A program made the translations under genes and the position numbers. 64,000 nucleotides of DNA, taken from NCBI GenBank assembly GCA_022925895.1, contig JAKSYS010000080.1, forward strand, positions 1 to 64,000, in the 5' to 3' direction. The DNA is from Fragilaria crotonensis. Lineage: Eukaryota; Bacillariophyta; Fragilariophyceae; Fragilariales; Fragilariaceae. A model generated the notes under the pieces. That model was given only the letters and a program-made list of their open reading frames with translations, was not told the origin of the DNA and did not search any database. Of the stretch, positions 42,372-52,965 are shown piece by piece. Position 1 is the stretch's first letter. Each line of letters begins with the position of its first letter.

Positions 42372-45300
42372 ATGCCAGCCTTAACTCCGGGAGTTAAATC
42401 CCCAGCTGAACTGAAAGCGGATCAACTTCGCCAGCAAATGAAGGCAGCAGCACAGTTGACAGCGATGGAGGAGGGCCCACCAAGCATAGGGCATTTGGAA
42501 CTGAAAGGGTTGCATTCTCCTAGGGCAGCCCCGCCATCTCGTGATCGAGTGTCCGCAGCAATCGCGTTGGTTCGAGCAAGACAGGCTGCCCGATATCGAT
42601 CATCCAACACAACTGAACAACCTTCGCAAGCATCTCCCACATCACCGAGGGCATCAATCATATCGACCATTGTTGCGAGCAGAAAAGCAGAGAATGACTC
42701 GCCAGCTCGGTCTCCTCTCTCCCCGGCGAAAAGAAATTCACCAGCTAGACTTGCTGAAGCCCACAGAAGGAATTTGTCGCTACGCCGATCTCCCTTGTCT
42801 CCAAAATCCCAAGATCCTCTCCCTTCTGCCCCTGCAGAAACTTCGAGGAATAACGAGCTCAATGGAGCTATTGATTCGTCTCCAAAGGCGACGCCCAAAT
42901 CTCCTAAAAGCGGTGCCTTCTTTCCTGACTTCTATGATGCGAACGCCATTGGCAACAGACAGCTCGCAAAAGCTTCACTGACGCCTGATCCGGAGGAAAA
43001 CAACAATCAGGAAAATTCTCCGCAGGATGATCGCCATGAGATGGAATCACCGCCAGAATCTAGTCGCAATGACCTTATCAGCAATATCCGTGCCACACCA
43101 GGCACCGTGGCAGTGACGCCGCTTGGTCCCGCCGAAAATGTCAGCGCATCCATTGATTCAGATGAGTGCACGCTCGATACTCAGATGCTGAAGGACGTTG
43201 GCCTATTCATCGACGCTGTGCACAACAAACAAAGTGCCAAAGTTCCCGAAATTCACCGAATTGAGGGGAAACGCACCTTGCAGTCCACTCAGGGGCACTT
43301 GCATCGACCCACATCGTCAGAATCCACTGACGATGAATTCATTACAGTCACCCCAGAAACGCTCGCAGGAATCGGTCAGTACATTGATGCATTGGCGAAA
43401 CCGAAAGACAAGGAAATCCAATCATCTGAAACATCTTCATCGGATGCAGATGACATGATCCCTGTGGAGACGAAGGTGGGCATCGGAGCTTTCATCGACG
43501 CGCTGCACAACAAATCGCCTTCGCCGGACGAGGCGAAGCATACCTTGTATCTCTCCAGCAGCGGCGACAGCTCAGTCGATCAAAATGTAGTATCCGACGT
43601 TGATGAGTATTATCAGCGTGATTCGACGCATCACGGGGTGAGTGGTGACGATGAGGACCTACGCCTTCTGGAGGAAGTTCTTAGCGACAGGGTGGAAATG
43701 AGTGCACACGATGTCAATGGGGGTATGAGCACGATCCGAGATCCAGCGAACCCTGTCGTGGGCGCTTCCCCATCCCCCAGCGAACTAGAGGGAGATGAGT
43801 TCTTTGAAGTGGATTCGTCTCCATCAAAGCAGAATGCGGTCGAAGTTCAAAATAGCGAAGTCGTGACCGAATCGTATGGTGATGCGATGGGTCCCAGTAG
43901 CGCCTCAGTCTCCCATAGCCCGAATGTGGCGGCGTCTGAGTTTCCATGCGATGCTAATCCTCTTCTCAATCACAACGTCCATGATCGGCACTGCGATGCC
44001 AATGTCGAGGTAGCCGAAGGCTTTGAAATGACTCTTGTGGGAAATTCTGATGACGCTCTTGACGATGCAGTCAACGCAGCTCTGATCGGCGAAATCGGAT
44101 CGTCTATCTCGAGCGAAGAGGTTATAGTTCGAAACTATCCGGCTTCTGTAACGAATGAAGGGTGTAAGATCCATGATGATGTCTCGGAACAGCCTTTACC
44201 TGGTCAGGTCGATCTTGTTGTCTCTGAGCTTTCCGTGCAGGTGAAGTCGTTTGGCAAAGATGGCAAAACTGAAGGAACTCTCAGCGGAGAGAACGGCGTT
44301 GACCAGTTGTATTCAAACCAAGCTACAGAAAGCGGCGAAAGAGAGGCAGAGATCTCGTCGGTTTTTGCGCCTCTTGGCAGTGTTGAAATGAGTCGTTTGA
44401 GCGAGGCTCGCGAGATTGATGGGGATACCAGTGAGCTCGTCAATGCATTCCTCGGCGTGGCAAGTACTCGGGGTACCAAGGCATTGATCGGCGGTCAGGA
44501 TTCGCATGCAGAAGTGAAGACCGGCAGTGTCTTTGTTCCCCCGGTCACGAATAACAGTCCTGAGGTTCGGGGTGACGATCCTGTTCATATGGCCAGATCT
44601 GATGATGGGGTGCCCGTCGATTCAAGTCCAATTTTTGGAAATATAATTGGGAATGGGCTAGACCAAGTCGCTGAAGAATGTTCATCGAAGATTGCTTCAA
44701 ATTTTGATGTTGACGGTGTCGCAGGAAAGTTCCCCATCGATACTTCATTGGATGACGATGCTGGAGAATTGGTGAATGCGTTTCTGAGCGGATCGAATGG
44801 CCCTATTGCGCCGTGTTCTCCAAAAGCGCCTGATCAGAAAAGACCTTCCACTGCATTGAGATCACCATCATCAAAAGAGGCTGGCATCGAAGACATAATG
44901 GAAGAACTCGTTTCGAAAGTAGGGTCGAAGAATGCCGCTGTTTTTGTCCATCTTGCCTGGGGAGCATCCGGCGATGAGATCAAGACCTTGAAGAGATTCA
45001 TCAAAGCCGCGGTACCCTTCCTCTCAGGACAATCTGCGCCCTTGGTCGCAGAGGCTCAAGTCCGCAGTGTCGCTTTCCAGGTTGGACTTGCCGCTGACGA
45101 TTTGGAGCAGGTTATCGACCATATTTTTGGGGAGGTCGTTTGTATGGTCCCAGAATCGCTTTCTGCCGACACGGCTGACCTTACTAACATTCTGAACGAT
45201 TCAAAGTTCGAGAACATCGAAGAAATCGACGAGAGCGCGAATATATCAGCCTTCTTGTCTCGCATGAACGCTCTTGAAGCGGGTGGACACTTCGGGGAGA

Positions 45301-46748
45301 CAGAAGCCACTGATGCTGCCGCCGATGAAGCAGTCGAAGTTGATTTCGATCTCGGCTTCGTTAACAGGATTCTTGAGCCTGTGGGCAGTGAAGAGGCTCC
45401 TTGGTGGAACGAGGACGTTGATGAAGCATTCGCAGACCCAACGTCGGTCACCAAGAGCAGTCAAATTCTGATGCCAGGGAGTGACGTAAATGTTTCGTCT
45501 CCTAGGCAACCCGAGAGAATGATGTCGCAACGATCCCAATCTGCATCTCCGCAGAAGCTGAGACTCCCGAGATCCCGATCGATGCGGAACGAAGCGGACC
45601 CTGAGCAAGTGCGTGCATTGCAAAACCAGAAGGCGCAGATATCAAGCCAACAACGACTTGACAATGCTCGAACATTCATTCTAAACTCAGTCTCCGTCGA
45701 GGATGTTCCACCAAGTCTCAGCTTGACGAAGGTACCATCGTTAATAGGTGACATCGAGACAATGCTCGAGGCGCGGGAGAAGTCGGCAAATAGATCGAAA
45801 AACGCAAAACAAGCGAAGTGGATAAGTCCATGGGAGAAGCGATGGGTTACTTCTGGAGCAGAGCGAAACGCTGCGAAGTCGATATCCATGGTGAAGTTCG
45901 AAGCTTCGAAAGCGCCTCGCCTTGAAGGCGTCGCCGCCGCCATGAGGCTTTCGAACTGGACGTCTCGGCCAGAACGTCATGATCGTAGGCTACCGGTGAA
46001 ACAACAGTGGAGATTGGCCTACAAAGAACGAACTAAGAACCACCCCGGCTATTCCACGGTTGATGTTTTCTCTCTGTATGACGCGTCAATTGTAGTCGGA
46101 GAGAACCATCCGTACGATGACGAACCTTGGGAATATCGTGATGTGAAGCAACGGTTCCTACACGAGCAGAGTCTGTCAATGTCTCGGAACTGGTTTGGAA
46201 CAGTCCTCAGAAAACGAGGCAATGATCGGTACCGAGAACCTGTTGCTAATCCCAAGTCTATGGAAATGCCTATGGAGAATCTCCCAGGCGAAGGAGAGTG
46301 GCTTGAAGAATGGTACACAACGTGGCAGCAACGTCATAACGAAACGAAAAAGAAATCGAAGACAGGGCAAGATGACGAGTTTGATTCGGACAGCGATGAC
46401 TCCTATGGAAGTGAGACTTGCAACACATACACGGTGTACACTGAAGGCGACGAGACTACTCGGGGAGATGACGATACAGCGACGTACAGCAGGAGCGTGT
46501 ACACTGGTATATCTGGAAGTGTGTACACATCGCGACGATCCCAGCGCAGTCGGTACACTCGCCGGTCTCGCGGATACGAGGAAGACGACGATTCGTGGGA
46601 GGACCCGCCTGAATGTGGTACATTCCAGAATGTCAAGCAAAAGATTGGAGAACGTTTGAGTCTTGTACGCTACGAGCATCTCAGTTCCCTAAGGCAGAGC
46701 CGATGGCGGAAGAGGTATTTCCCTCGAGGAACTTTTCCTTACAAGTGA
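42372..46748 (+). CDS. Large acidic Ser-rich protein with FIDALHNK repeats, unknown function
   Basis: A single-exon protein of 1,458 residues that I do not recognise. Residues 1-200 are Ser/Pro/Arg-rich with repeated SP sites (RRSPLSPKS), likely phosphorylated. Three copies of a short motif appear: MLKDVGLFIDAVHNK near 272, LAGIGQYIDAL near 331 and VGIGAFIDALHNK near 367. Two DTSELVNAFLG/DAGELVNAFLS units occur near 685 and 796. Around 840-940 a helical block (EELVSKVGSKNAAVFVHLAW) could fold. The last 300 residues are basic and aromatic (WISPWEKRWVTSG, WRLAYKERTKNHPGYSTVD), then Tyr/Ser/Thr-rich (YTVYTEGDETT), ending KRYFPRGTFPYK. No signal peptide, membrane helix or catalytic motif. Confidence 0.75.
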   Translation: MPALTPGVKSPAELKADQLRQQMKAAAQLTAMEEGPPSIGHLELKGLHSPRAAPPSRDRVSAAIALVRARQAARYRSSNTTEQPSQASPTSPRASIISTIVASRKAENDSPARSPLSPAKRNSPARLAEAHRRNLSLRRSPLSPKSQDPLPSAPAETSRNNELNGAIDSSPKATPKSPKSGAFFPDFYDANAIGNRQLAKASLTPDPEENNNQENSPQDDRHEMESPPESSRNDLISNIRATPGTVAVTPLGPAENVSASIDSDECTLDTQMLKDVGLFIDAVHNKQSAKVPEIHRIEGKRTLQSTQGHLHRPTSSESTDDEFITVTPETLAGIGQYIDALAKPKDKEIQSSETSSSDADDMIPVETKVGIGAFIDALHNKSPSPDEAKHTLYLSSSGDSSVDQNVVSDVDEYYQRDSTHHGVSGDDEDLRLLEEVLSDRVEMSAHDVNGGMSTIRDPANPVVGASPSPSELEGDEFFEVDSSPSKQNAVEVQNSEVVTESYGDAMGPSSASVSHSPNVAASEFPCDANPLLNHNVHDRHCDANVEVAEGFEMTLVGNSDDALDDAVNAALIGEIGSSISSEEVIVRNYPASVTNEGCKIHDDVSEQPLPGQVDLVVSELSVQVKSFGKDGKTEGTLSGENGVDQLYSNQATESGEREAEISSVFAPLGSVEMSRLSEAREIDGDTSELVNAFLGVASTRGTKALIGGQDSHAEVKTGSVFVPPVTNNSPEVRGDDPVHMARSDDGVPVDSSPIFGNIIGNGLDQVAEECSSKIASNFDVDGVAGKFPIDTSLDDDAGELVNAFLSGSNGPIAPCSPKAPDQKRPSTALRSPSSKEAGIEDIMEELVSKVGSKNAAVFVHLAWGASGDEIKTLKRFIKAAVPFLSGQSAPLVAEAQVRSVAFQVGLAADDLEQVIDHIFGEVVCMVPESLSADTADLTNILNDSKFENIEEIDESANISAFLSRMNALEAGGHFGETEATDAAADEAVEVDFDLGFVNRILEPVGSEEAPWWNEDVDEAFADPTSVTKSSQILMPGSDVNVSSPRQPERMMSQRSQSASPQKLRLPRSRSMRNEADPEQVRALQNQKAQISSQQRLDNARTFILNSVSVEDVPPSLSLTKVPSLIGDIETMLEAREKSANRSKNAKQAKWISPWEKRWVTSGAERNAAKSISMVKFEASKAPRLEGVAAAMRLSNWTSRPERHDRRLPVKQQWRLAYKERTKNHPGYSTVDVFSLYDASIVVGENHPYDDEPWEYRDVKQRFLHEQSLSMSRNWFGTVLRKRGNDRYREPVANPKSMEMPMENLPGEGEWLEEWYTTWQQRHNETKKKSKTGQDDEFDSDSDDSYGSETCNTYTVYTEGDETTRGDDDTATYSRSVYTGISGSVYTSRRSQRSRYTRRSRGYEEDDDSWEDPPECGTFQNVKQKIGERLSLVRYEHLSSLRQSRWRKRYFPRGTFPYK

Positions 46749-46778
46749 TGTGTCGGTGGTCGTGTGTGTGTGTGTGTT

Positions 46779-47116
46779 GTTAGTCGGTGCACCACTTCGT
46801 ATGTTTTAGTCTAGTTAGTTGATCTCGCATGGTGCATCTGACAGCACTCGACATACATTTCCTCCCTTTAGTTCTACTGTAGTCGAGTTTCTTCGTTGGT
46901 CTGGATTAGCACGAAGGTTGGAGATAACCGATTGTGAAGCGTACTCATGTGTTTTCATGTTGGTCGGTGCACTACTTCGTACGTAATAGTCTTATTCGTG
47001 AAACCACTTTGATCTCGCTTGGTAAGCACAGGCATACACTTCCTCCCTTTAGTTCAGCCTTTCTTCGCTGGCCTGGAGAAGCACGAAGCTGGGAGATACT
47101 GCCGATTGTGAAGCGT
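46779..47116 (+). repeat. Diverged tandem duplication, two units of about 160 bp
   Basis: Unit 1 is 46779-46942, unit 2 is 46959-47116. Shared blocks in order: GGTCGGTGCACYACTTCGTA-like start, TTGATCTCGC, CATACAYTTCCTCCCTTTAG, AGCACGAAG and CCGATTGTGAAGCGT. Unit 2 has internal small deletions. It lies just 3' of the large acidic gene and may include its polyadenylation region. Confidence 0.85.
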
Positions 47117-48002
47117 GAAAATAGTAGTTGCCACTCTCAATATACAGAAAATATGGAGTACTTCAGACTTCAGAGTCTGGAGCACGACATAGTACCAGGG
47201 AGTACATCGGAGGGAGGGTACAGGTACAGTACATGTTGTATGCACACATGCATACCTACCGTGTTACGATTCATGACAAAGAGTCGATCATTACGTGCCA
47301 TTTAAGGCAGATGGTACAATGTAATCCATTAGTAGCTACAATGTAATCAACTAGAAACTACCGGTAGTCGTCAGTTGTTTGGAGGGTTGTTGGGCGGTCG
47401 AAAAATTGAACCAGTAGTTGAGGTCCTGACACTCTCGGACGACAAGGATTCCACCATTTCTTGAAGTGGAGCATCGCAGGATAAGCTTTACAACAAGAAC
47501 AGGAAACAGGGCATGCCGGAGGTAGATCATTCGGAGTTTCCTCCGTTACTTGTTGTGATCATCGCGAACATGTCCTCGGGAAACAAGGTCGAAGCATCCT
47601 CGTCGTCAAACTCGGTGTTGACGGAACGAATTGGTAGTAGCAAAGAGGACAGCCTCGTAGGCAGGTGCTTCATCTTCGCCGCCCTGATACTTTTAACCGC
47701 CGCTGGTAGAATTAACTTGGACTGGGTAGTGTTGATCTATCGGCGTCAAATAAAAGGGGAAGCCCCATTGTGAATGTGAATCAGGGTCACCAGCAACAAA
47801 GAGTGTTCGTTACAACTTTGTGCAGCTTCACACGAATCCTGATTGCTTGGATTCTCCACAGAGAATCTACACAGGAATTGGTACAAAATGAAGAATTCAA
47901 CGGGCCAATGAGAGTGAGACTTGCACCTTCCGTGGAGTGTACGCTGGGAACTAGTACAATTCTAGTTTTCTTCCCCGTGGAAGGCCAATTCCAAGCCCAA
48001 GG
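47117..48002. other. Intergenic, no supported gene
   Basis: An 86-codon frame at 47513-47773 with one hydrophobic stretch (CFIFAALILLTAAG) was considered and not called. An AACTACCGGTAGTC palindrome lies near 47357. Confidence 0.4.
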
Positions 48003-48260
48003 TCGACTTCGCCAAAAACCAAAACGACGACGAGAGCGTGCACTATGTGAGTCCCCTCAATATATTGGACACCATAGTGCACGCTTTCATCGTCGTTTCA
48101 GGAATTGGTGGAGTTATTGAACATCAAACATCGAGATTGACCGTTAAACACTCTGAGGTATAGACTGTTTTATATAAGTTGTCTAAGTCGTAGAGTGATA
48201 ACTGCAAGATAACGGTGAGCTGGCTGGATCGGGACACTGCTTCAGAGCCCGAATGGTCTC
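48003..48260. repeat. Foldback element, copy B (right half)
   Basis: Matches 26542-26798 block by block: GACTTCGCCAAAAA, hairpin, GACCGTTAAACACTC, GCTGGCTGGATCG and the terminal GCCCGAATGGTCTC followed by TA. Hairpin-to-end distance is 162 bp here and 160 bp in copy A. No left terminal repeat was found, so the left half is lost or too diverged. Confidence 0.75.
48022..48098. repeat. 26-bp stem hairpin, copy B
   Basis: Arms 48022-48047 and 48073-48098 pair at 24 of 26 positions around a 25-base loop, the same geometry as copy A. The apical arm GCGTGCACTATG is identical to copy A; the basal arm AAACGACGACGAGA is different, yet still paired. Confidence 0.9.
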
Positions 48261-48949
48261 TAGTAGTGCTTCACTGCGCACGGTTCGCCGGCGGTTGGAG
48301 TGTTGGCGACTTGGACTCGGGACTCCAGACTCGAGACTCGAGAGTAGTCGTACGCGGTGGGAGGTACTGAGTACCGTAGACGATAGAGGCAGTACAAGTA
48401 CCGTACGATTACTCCAGGTATCACACGACCGTACCCAGTACCATTACTCAAGTACGTTGAAGTTGGTAGTATTGTAGCGGTATGATACTACAGTAGCTAA
48501 ACCCAATACCCAATACGACTTATACCGTATATAATAGTACAGTAATACACATACCCTTGTACCGTACTCGGAATACTATGAGAACGAGTACAAGTATTTG
48601 TACTGTATCATTCAAGTACAGTACCGGTACTCGAGAACTCGCCCAGATTCAGTTCGTACTGGAGCCTGGAGCGTATTCCGAGTATTGTTTTAAGCAAAGC
48701 GGGGGAATGTATGTGCAGTAACCACGAACAAGTTAAACACCACTCTACAAATGGACTCTACTACTACTAGCTACCGGTAGACTATCGCCCGGATTCCTTC
48801 GTGATGAAGCGGTCGCCACTCCCAATCTCTCACGAGATGAAGCAAAACAGACAAGAGAATTGCATAATGAAGTATGAAATCATGGAGAATTGCCTGCCTA
48901 ATCTTAAAACAGGAACCGGGTACCTCGTGCATTTCCGGATTTGATGATG
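48261..48949. other. Intergenic, GTAC-rich
   Basis: Dense in GTAC, GTACTG and AGTACC motifs (48360-48660), with CTACCGGTAG at 48772. No gene. Confidence 0.5.
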
Positions 48950-50712
48950 CTACGTTTGAGCCATTTTGCCTAGGTGGTCCAGAAGTTGCCTCTCCTGCCT
49001 TTTGAGGTGATCCGGCATTACTTTGTAGACGTCTTCAAAAAGTTCCTCGATGGGCGGCGGACCCTTCTTTTCCGCGGCTTCCATAGCCTGGAGAACGTTG
49101 AACTTTTCAGCATCTTCAATCCTCATTGAATCGCGGAAATCTAGAATTCCATAGTCTCTCAGAAATGAGCTTATACGAAGGAAAGGATCGCCGAGATCGT
49201 GAGCACGAACTTCCCCATCGGTGCGATACCTTGTGGAATCATCGGATGTGCTGTGATGTCCTTGTCGGTACGTCATGGCCTCAATCATAACCGGGGAGGA
49301 ATTCTCCAGAGCGTACATCTTTGCGGCGTGGACAGCGGCACAAACCGCAAAGAGATCATTTCCATCAACGCGAAGGCCTGCCATGCCATATCCTTTACAA
49401 CGGGATATGACGCCGTCTCCAGCAAATTGTTCAGTAACAGGAGTTGAAATGGCGTATCCGTTGTTTCGACAAAAGAAGATGACAGGGACTTTCAGAGTCG
49501 CTGCAAAATTGCAGGCTGAATGAAAGTCAACTGCGGAGGCGCACCCGTCGCCGAAGAACACGATTGTCACGTTCGGTTTTTGTTCGAGCTTCGAAAGATA
49601 TGCCGCTCCGACAGCTTGTGGTAACTGCGTCCCCAGCGGACTGGAAATAGTCTGGTAATTCAAAGCTCGAGAGCCATAGTGGATCGGCATTTGGCGTGCC
49701 TTACCTAAGTCACTCTTGTTTGAAAAACACTGATCTGCGAACTGTTGCAGAGTAAATCCCCTCCACATCAGCACCCCAGCTTCCCTGTATTGAGCCAACA
49801 CTGTGTCCTCTAGCGACAGTGCGGACGCAGCACCAAAATGGATCGCTTCTTCGCCACGGCATGTCATATAGAATGAAATTCGACCCTGCCGCTGAGCATT
49901 TTGAAGAATAGAATCCATTTGGCGCAGACGGATCATTTGAATGTAAGCTCGAAGCAGAGTGTTCGTGTTTGCAGTATCGGGATACTCGTGCTTCGCAGAT
50001 TGTAATAGAGGGTTCACATCAAAGTGAAACAAGGGAAACTTGTTTTGAAGTGCGCTTCGCAGCCCCTGTAGATCGTCATTTGATGAGTCTTGGGTCGCAT
50101 TGCCACCTTGGTTTTGCGATGGCCTCATGATGTTGCGGCTGTGACCATAATAAGTTACATCTTCAGATTGTCTCCCTACACCGCTTTTGTAGCCATCGTT
50201 TGCAGCATCGCGAATGCTTCCGTTTTCATCCTTCGTCAAACACGAGAACGGGTAAGTCAGACGCCAGACAGCAAATCAGAATCCTGAGCACATGGGACGT
50301 TGTGAACACCTACCATGAGTCGGAAGATAGGCCAGATTCCACTTGGTGCATCCTCGCCAGGAGTCACAATATGCAAGAAGGAGGTGATTGGGATTGTAAG
50401 TCCACCTGTGTATGTCAACTCAGAAGGAGATGATTTCGTGCTGCCCTCGAGATGTGCTATGGGTTCTTCATTCTTCAAGCTAGTGGCTGAAGTGACTCCC
50501 GCGTTCTCCCGAATCTTTCCAGTCTGTTGGGGTGGGATCCTCATTTTGGATGGGCGTGAATAGCTTTCCGGACGTTTGTTACTTGGGATCTGCAGTAACT
50601 CTTGGGCGCTTGATGTCTTTCGGATGGTGCGTAGGTTGGAAAGAACATTGCGGCGTGTGGTCCTGGAAAGGAATGTCGCCGATTGTGTCGACGAAATGCG
50701 GATATTCATCAT
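48950..50712 (-). CDS. BCKDHA: Branched-chain 2-oxo-acid dehydrogenase E1 alpha subunit
   Basis: The thiamine-diphosphate subunit that decarboxylates the keto acids of Val, Leu and Ile in mitochondria. Two exons on the minus strand, 50712-50314 and 50230-48950 (intron gtaggt...acgaag), join as IFRLM-DENGSI and give 559 residues. Family marks are RQGRISFYMTCRGEEAIHFG, QYREAGVLMWRGF, LGKARQMPIHYG, ISSPLGTQLPQAVGAAY, the ThDP motif FFGDGCASAV to CRNNGYAIST, and the phosphorylation-loop segment YRQGHHSTSDDSTRYRTDGE with both regulatory Ser positions kept. The N-terminus (MMNIRISSTQSATFLSRTTR) fits a mitochondrial presequence. About 70 extra polar residues lie between DENGSI and LLRAYIQMIRLRQMD, longer than in animals. 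Divergent from the enoyl-CoA hydratase gene. Confidence 0.92.
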
Positions 50713-51371
50713 GAAGGTGAAGAAAGAAAGATGTGATATTCTACTTCAGCGTTTCCATGCATCAACGATGAAGACAACTCGAATCTACCGTGAAGGCTTG
50801 AGGGCAAGGACGAGATTAAGTTCCTGTTTTGTGACGAGCCTTCTTCGGGTTGTCAATAGGCCGCATGCAGGTCTAATCACGATACACTGAAAATGGAAGG
50901 GCGATGTCATGCCCAGTCGTGAAAAGAATATTCTGCACAGAAGGTCATGCGAAGAGTTCACGTCGCGAATTCGAATTCCATTGTGTTGGATATACGGTAA
51001 ATGGCCGTTATAAAGAATGTTGAGGAAACACATGGTGGATTCCGTGTAGTACTGGTAGTACAAGTATCGTATGCATACACTGTACAAGGTCTACGACTAG
51101 TACAAGACTACAAGAGTACCAGTACCAGGCTCTCGTAAGACATGCTGCACATGCTCAATACACTGTACACTTTAGACAGTAGAGTCGAGATAACGGCTCG
51201 TCATCTCACGGTTCTCATCCTCATCATCGGCGTCAAATGAATGATCCAAGATTTGGGTGTCACAAGTCTCTACCACACCATCAACTCTTGCAACTCGCAA
51301 CCACCACAATTCGTCCAGCTCTGGGGAGATTCGATTCCCTACCGTGTAGACTTGTCCCCCTCAATACAATT
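50713..51371. promoter_or_regulatory. Shared divergent promoter region, BCKDHA / ECHS1
   Basis: A stretch of 659 bp between two divergent starts of genes in one pathway. No coding frame with support. Contains GTAC-rich patches at 51050-51135. A bidirectional promoter is inferred from layout only; no specific site is identified. Confidence 0.4.
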
Positions 51372-52307
51372 ATGATTCGCACCTTCTTGACTCGAGCCCC
51401 TGCGCTCCAAAATTTCGTTCGCTATTCTTCGGCTCTGAAGGATAGTTACGACTACGTATTGGTCGAGAAACGTTTAGGGGAGAAGAAGAATGGTGTTGGA
51501 TTGATTACGCTGAACCGTCCCAAGGCACTGAATGCTCTTAGTGATGCGCTATTTGACGATCTCATTCACGCAGCCCGTGCGCTCGACAAGGACGATGAGA
51601 TTGGTTGCCTCGTGTTGACGGGGAGCGAAAAGGCCTTTGCTGCTGGCGCAGACATTAGCGAAATGAGCCAACGTGAATTTGCTGATGTTTACAAGCGCAA
51701 CATGTTTGCGCAATGGCAAGAGTTTAGTAAAATGAGCAAACCCGTCATCGCCGCCATCAACGGATTCGCTCTTGGTGGCGGTTGTGAGTTAGCGATGATG
51801 TGCGATATTTTGCTCGCTGGGGACAGAGCTAAGTTTGGTCAGCCAGAAATTAATCTCGGAGTTATCCCTGGTGCTGGTGGAACCCAACGTTTGACGCGAG
51901 CCGTCGGGAAATCGAAGGCAATGTGAGTTTGCTTTGGGCGAGAGCGTCGTCGAGGATCAACGTTGAGGTAGTGCAACTAACCCCACCATTTTTTCGTTAG
52001 GTACATGTGCCTTACTGGGGAACGCATCTCTGCCCAGGAAGCCTTGGATGCTGGACTTGTTGCCAAGATTTATCCAGCGGAAAGTCTGGTAGAGGAGGCT
52101 ATCAAGATGGGCCATCTTATTGCGTCGAAGGGTCGAGTGTCCGTCTTGATGGCCAAGGAAGCTGTAAATGCGGCGGATGAATTGAGCCTGCAAGAGGGTT
52201 TGCGGTTTGAGCGTCGTTTGTTTCATTCAGCCTTTGCGACAGACGATCAGAAGGAGGGCATGTCGGCTTTTTTGGAGAAGCGCGATGCTCAATTTACTCA
52301 CAAGTAA
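51372..52307 (+). CDS. ECHS1: Mitochondrial enoyl-CoA hydratase (crotonase)
   Basis: Adds water to 2-enoyl-CoA in beta-oxidation and in Val/Ile breakdown. Two exons, 51372-51922 and 52001-52307 (intron gtgagt...gttag), join as KSKAM-YMCLTGE and give 285 residues. The ATG at 51372 gives an Arg-rich presequence ([20 protein letters not shown]). Family marks are [30 protein letters not shown] (oxyanion hole) and [15 protein letters not shown] with Glu139, then [20 protein letters not shown] with Glu159. The two Glu are 20 residues apart, as in the rat/human enzyme. The C-terminus ([12 protein letters not shown]) is complete. Full length with all catalytic residues, so it should be active. Confidence 0.94.
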
Positions 52308-52965
52308 TTTGTAAGGAAATCTCCATGGTCACGTGGTTTCTGAGTATACCAAAGTGTTCTGCTTGCCATTATTGGTCAGCAGCGTCAGCGACTGTTCTCT
52401 GTTGCTCGTTGTTATGGTCGATCGCTCAGGAGTTTGATGCGGAGCCTTCAGCTGTCCTGTCACAATTAAGAATGACGTGCATATGGTACCTGGAACCTGG
52501 TAGCATGACCTCTCGTTCGCTCTGTTGGGCATCTATGTCATAAGTTAGTAATCCTGCCACCTTACATGGTTTTGCCGCAACTGGGTGCACACCTCCCGTC
52601 TCCCGTTTCTGATTTCTGATACTTATACTACAGTACAACCAGTAGAACTACGGTACTACCTGGTACCGTAAGCTGCAATCAACGCGTCCTGGTATGAATA
52701 AAGTAAAAATGCATATAAACTGATACCAGGTCGGGCAAAGGACGGTTTCGACATTATGACGACGTATGCATAAGACCGTCCGCTACAGTCCTTGCACCTT
52801 GTATGAATACATATGCATATCACATATCATGCTTTCAGAATACCTTTCAAACAGCTATTTAACTGGTGTTCGGTAGAACCGAACACTCCGCATCCAGTTC
52901 CACCCGTTGCTCATCTTGGCAGTAGCAAAAGATTGTCCAACAGGTTCACAGGACAACGAATCAAG
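52308..52965. other. Intergenic, ECHS1 to V-ATPase F
   Basis: No supported gene. One GTACTACCTGGTACCGTA patch near 52650. The promoter of the V-ATPase F gene should lie at the right end. Confidence 0.45.

Noticed and set aside
47513-47773. 86-codon frame with a hydrophobic segment
   Set aside because: No family, no supporting neighbours, and it lies next to the foldback copy; kept as non-coding.
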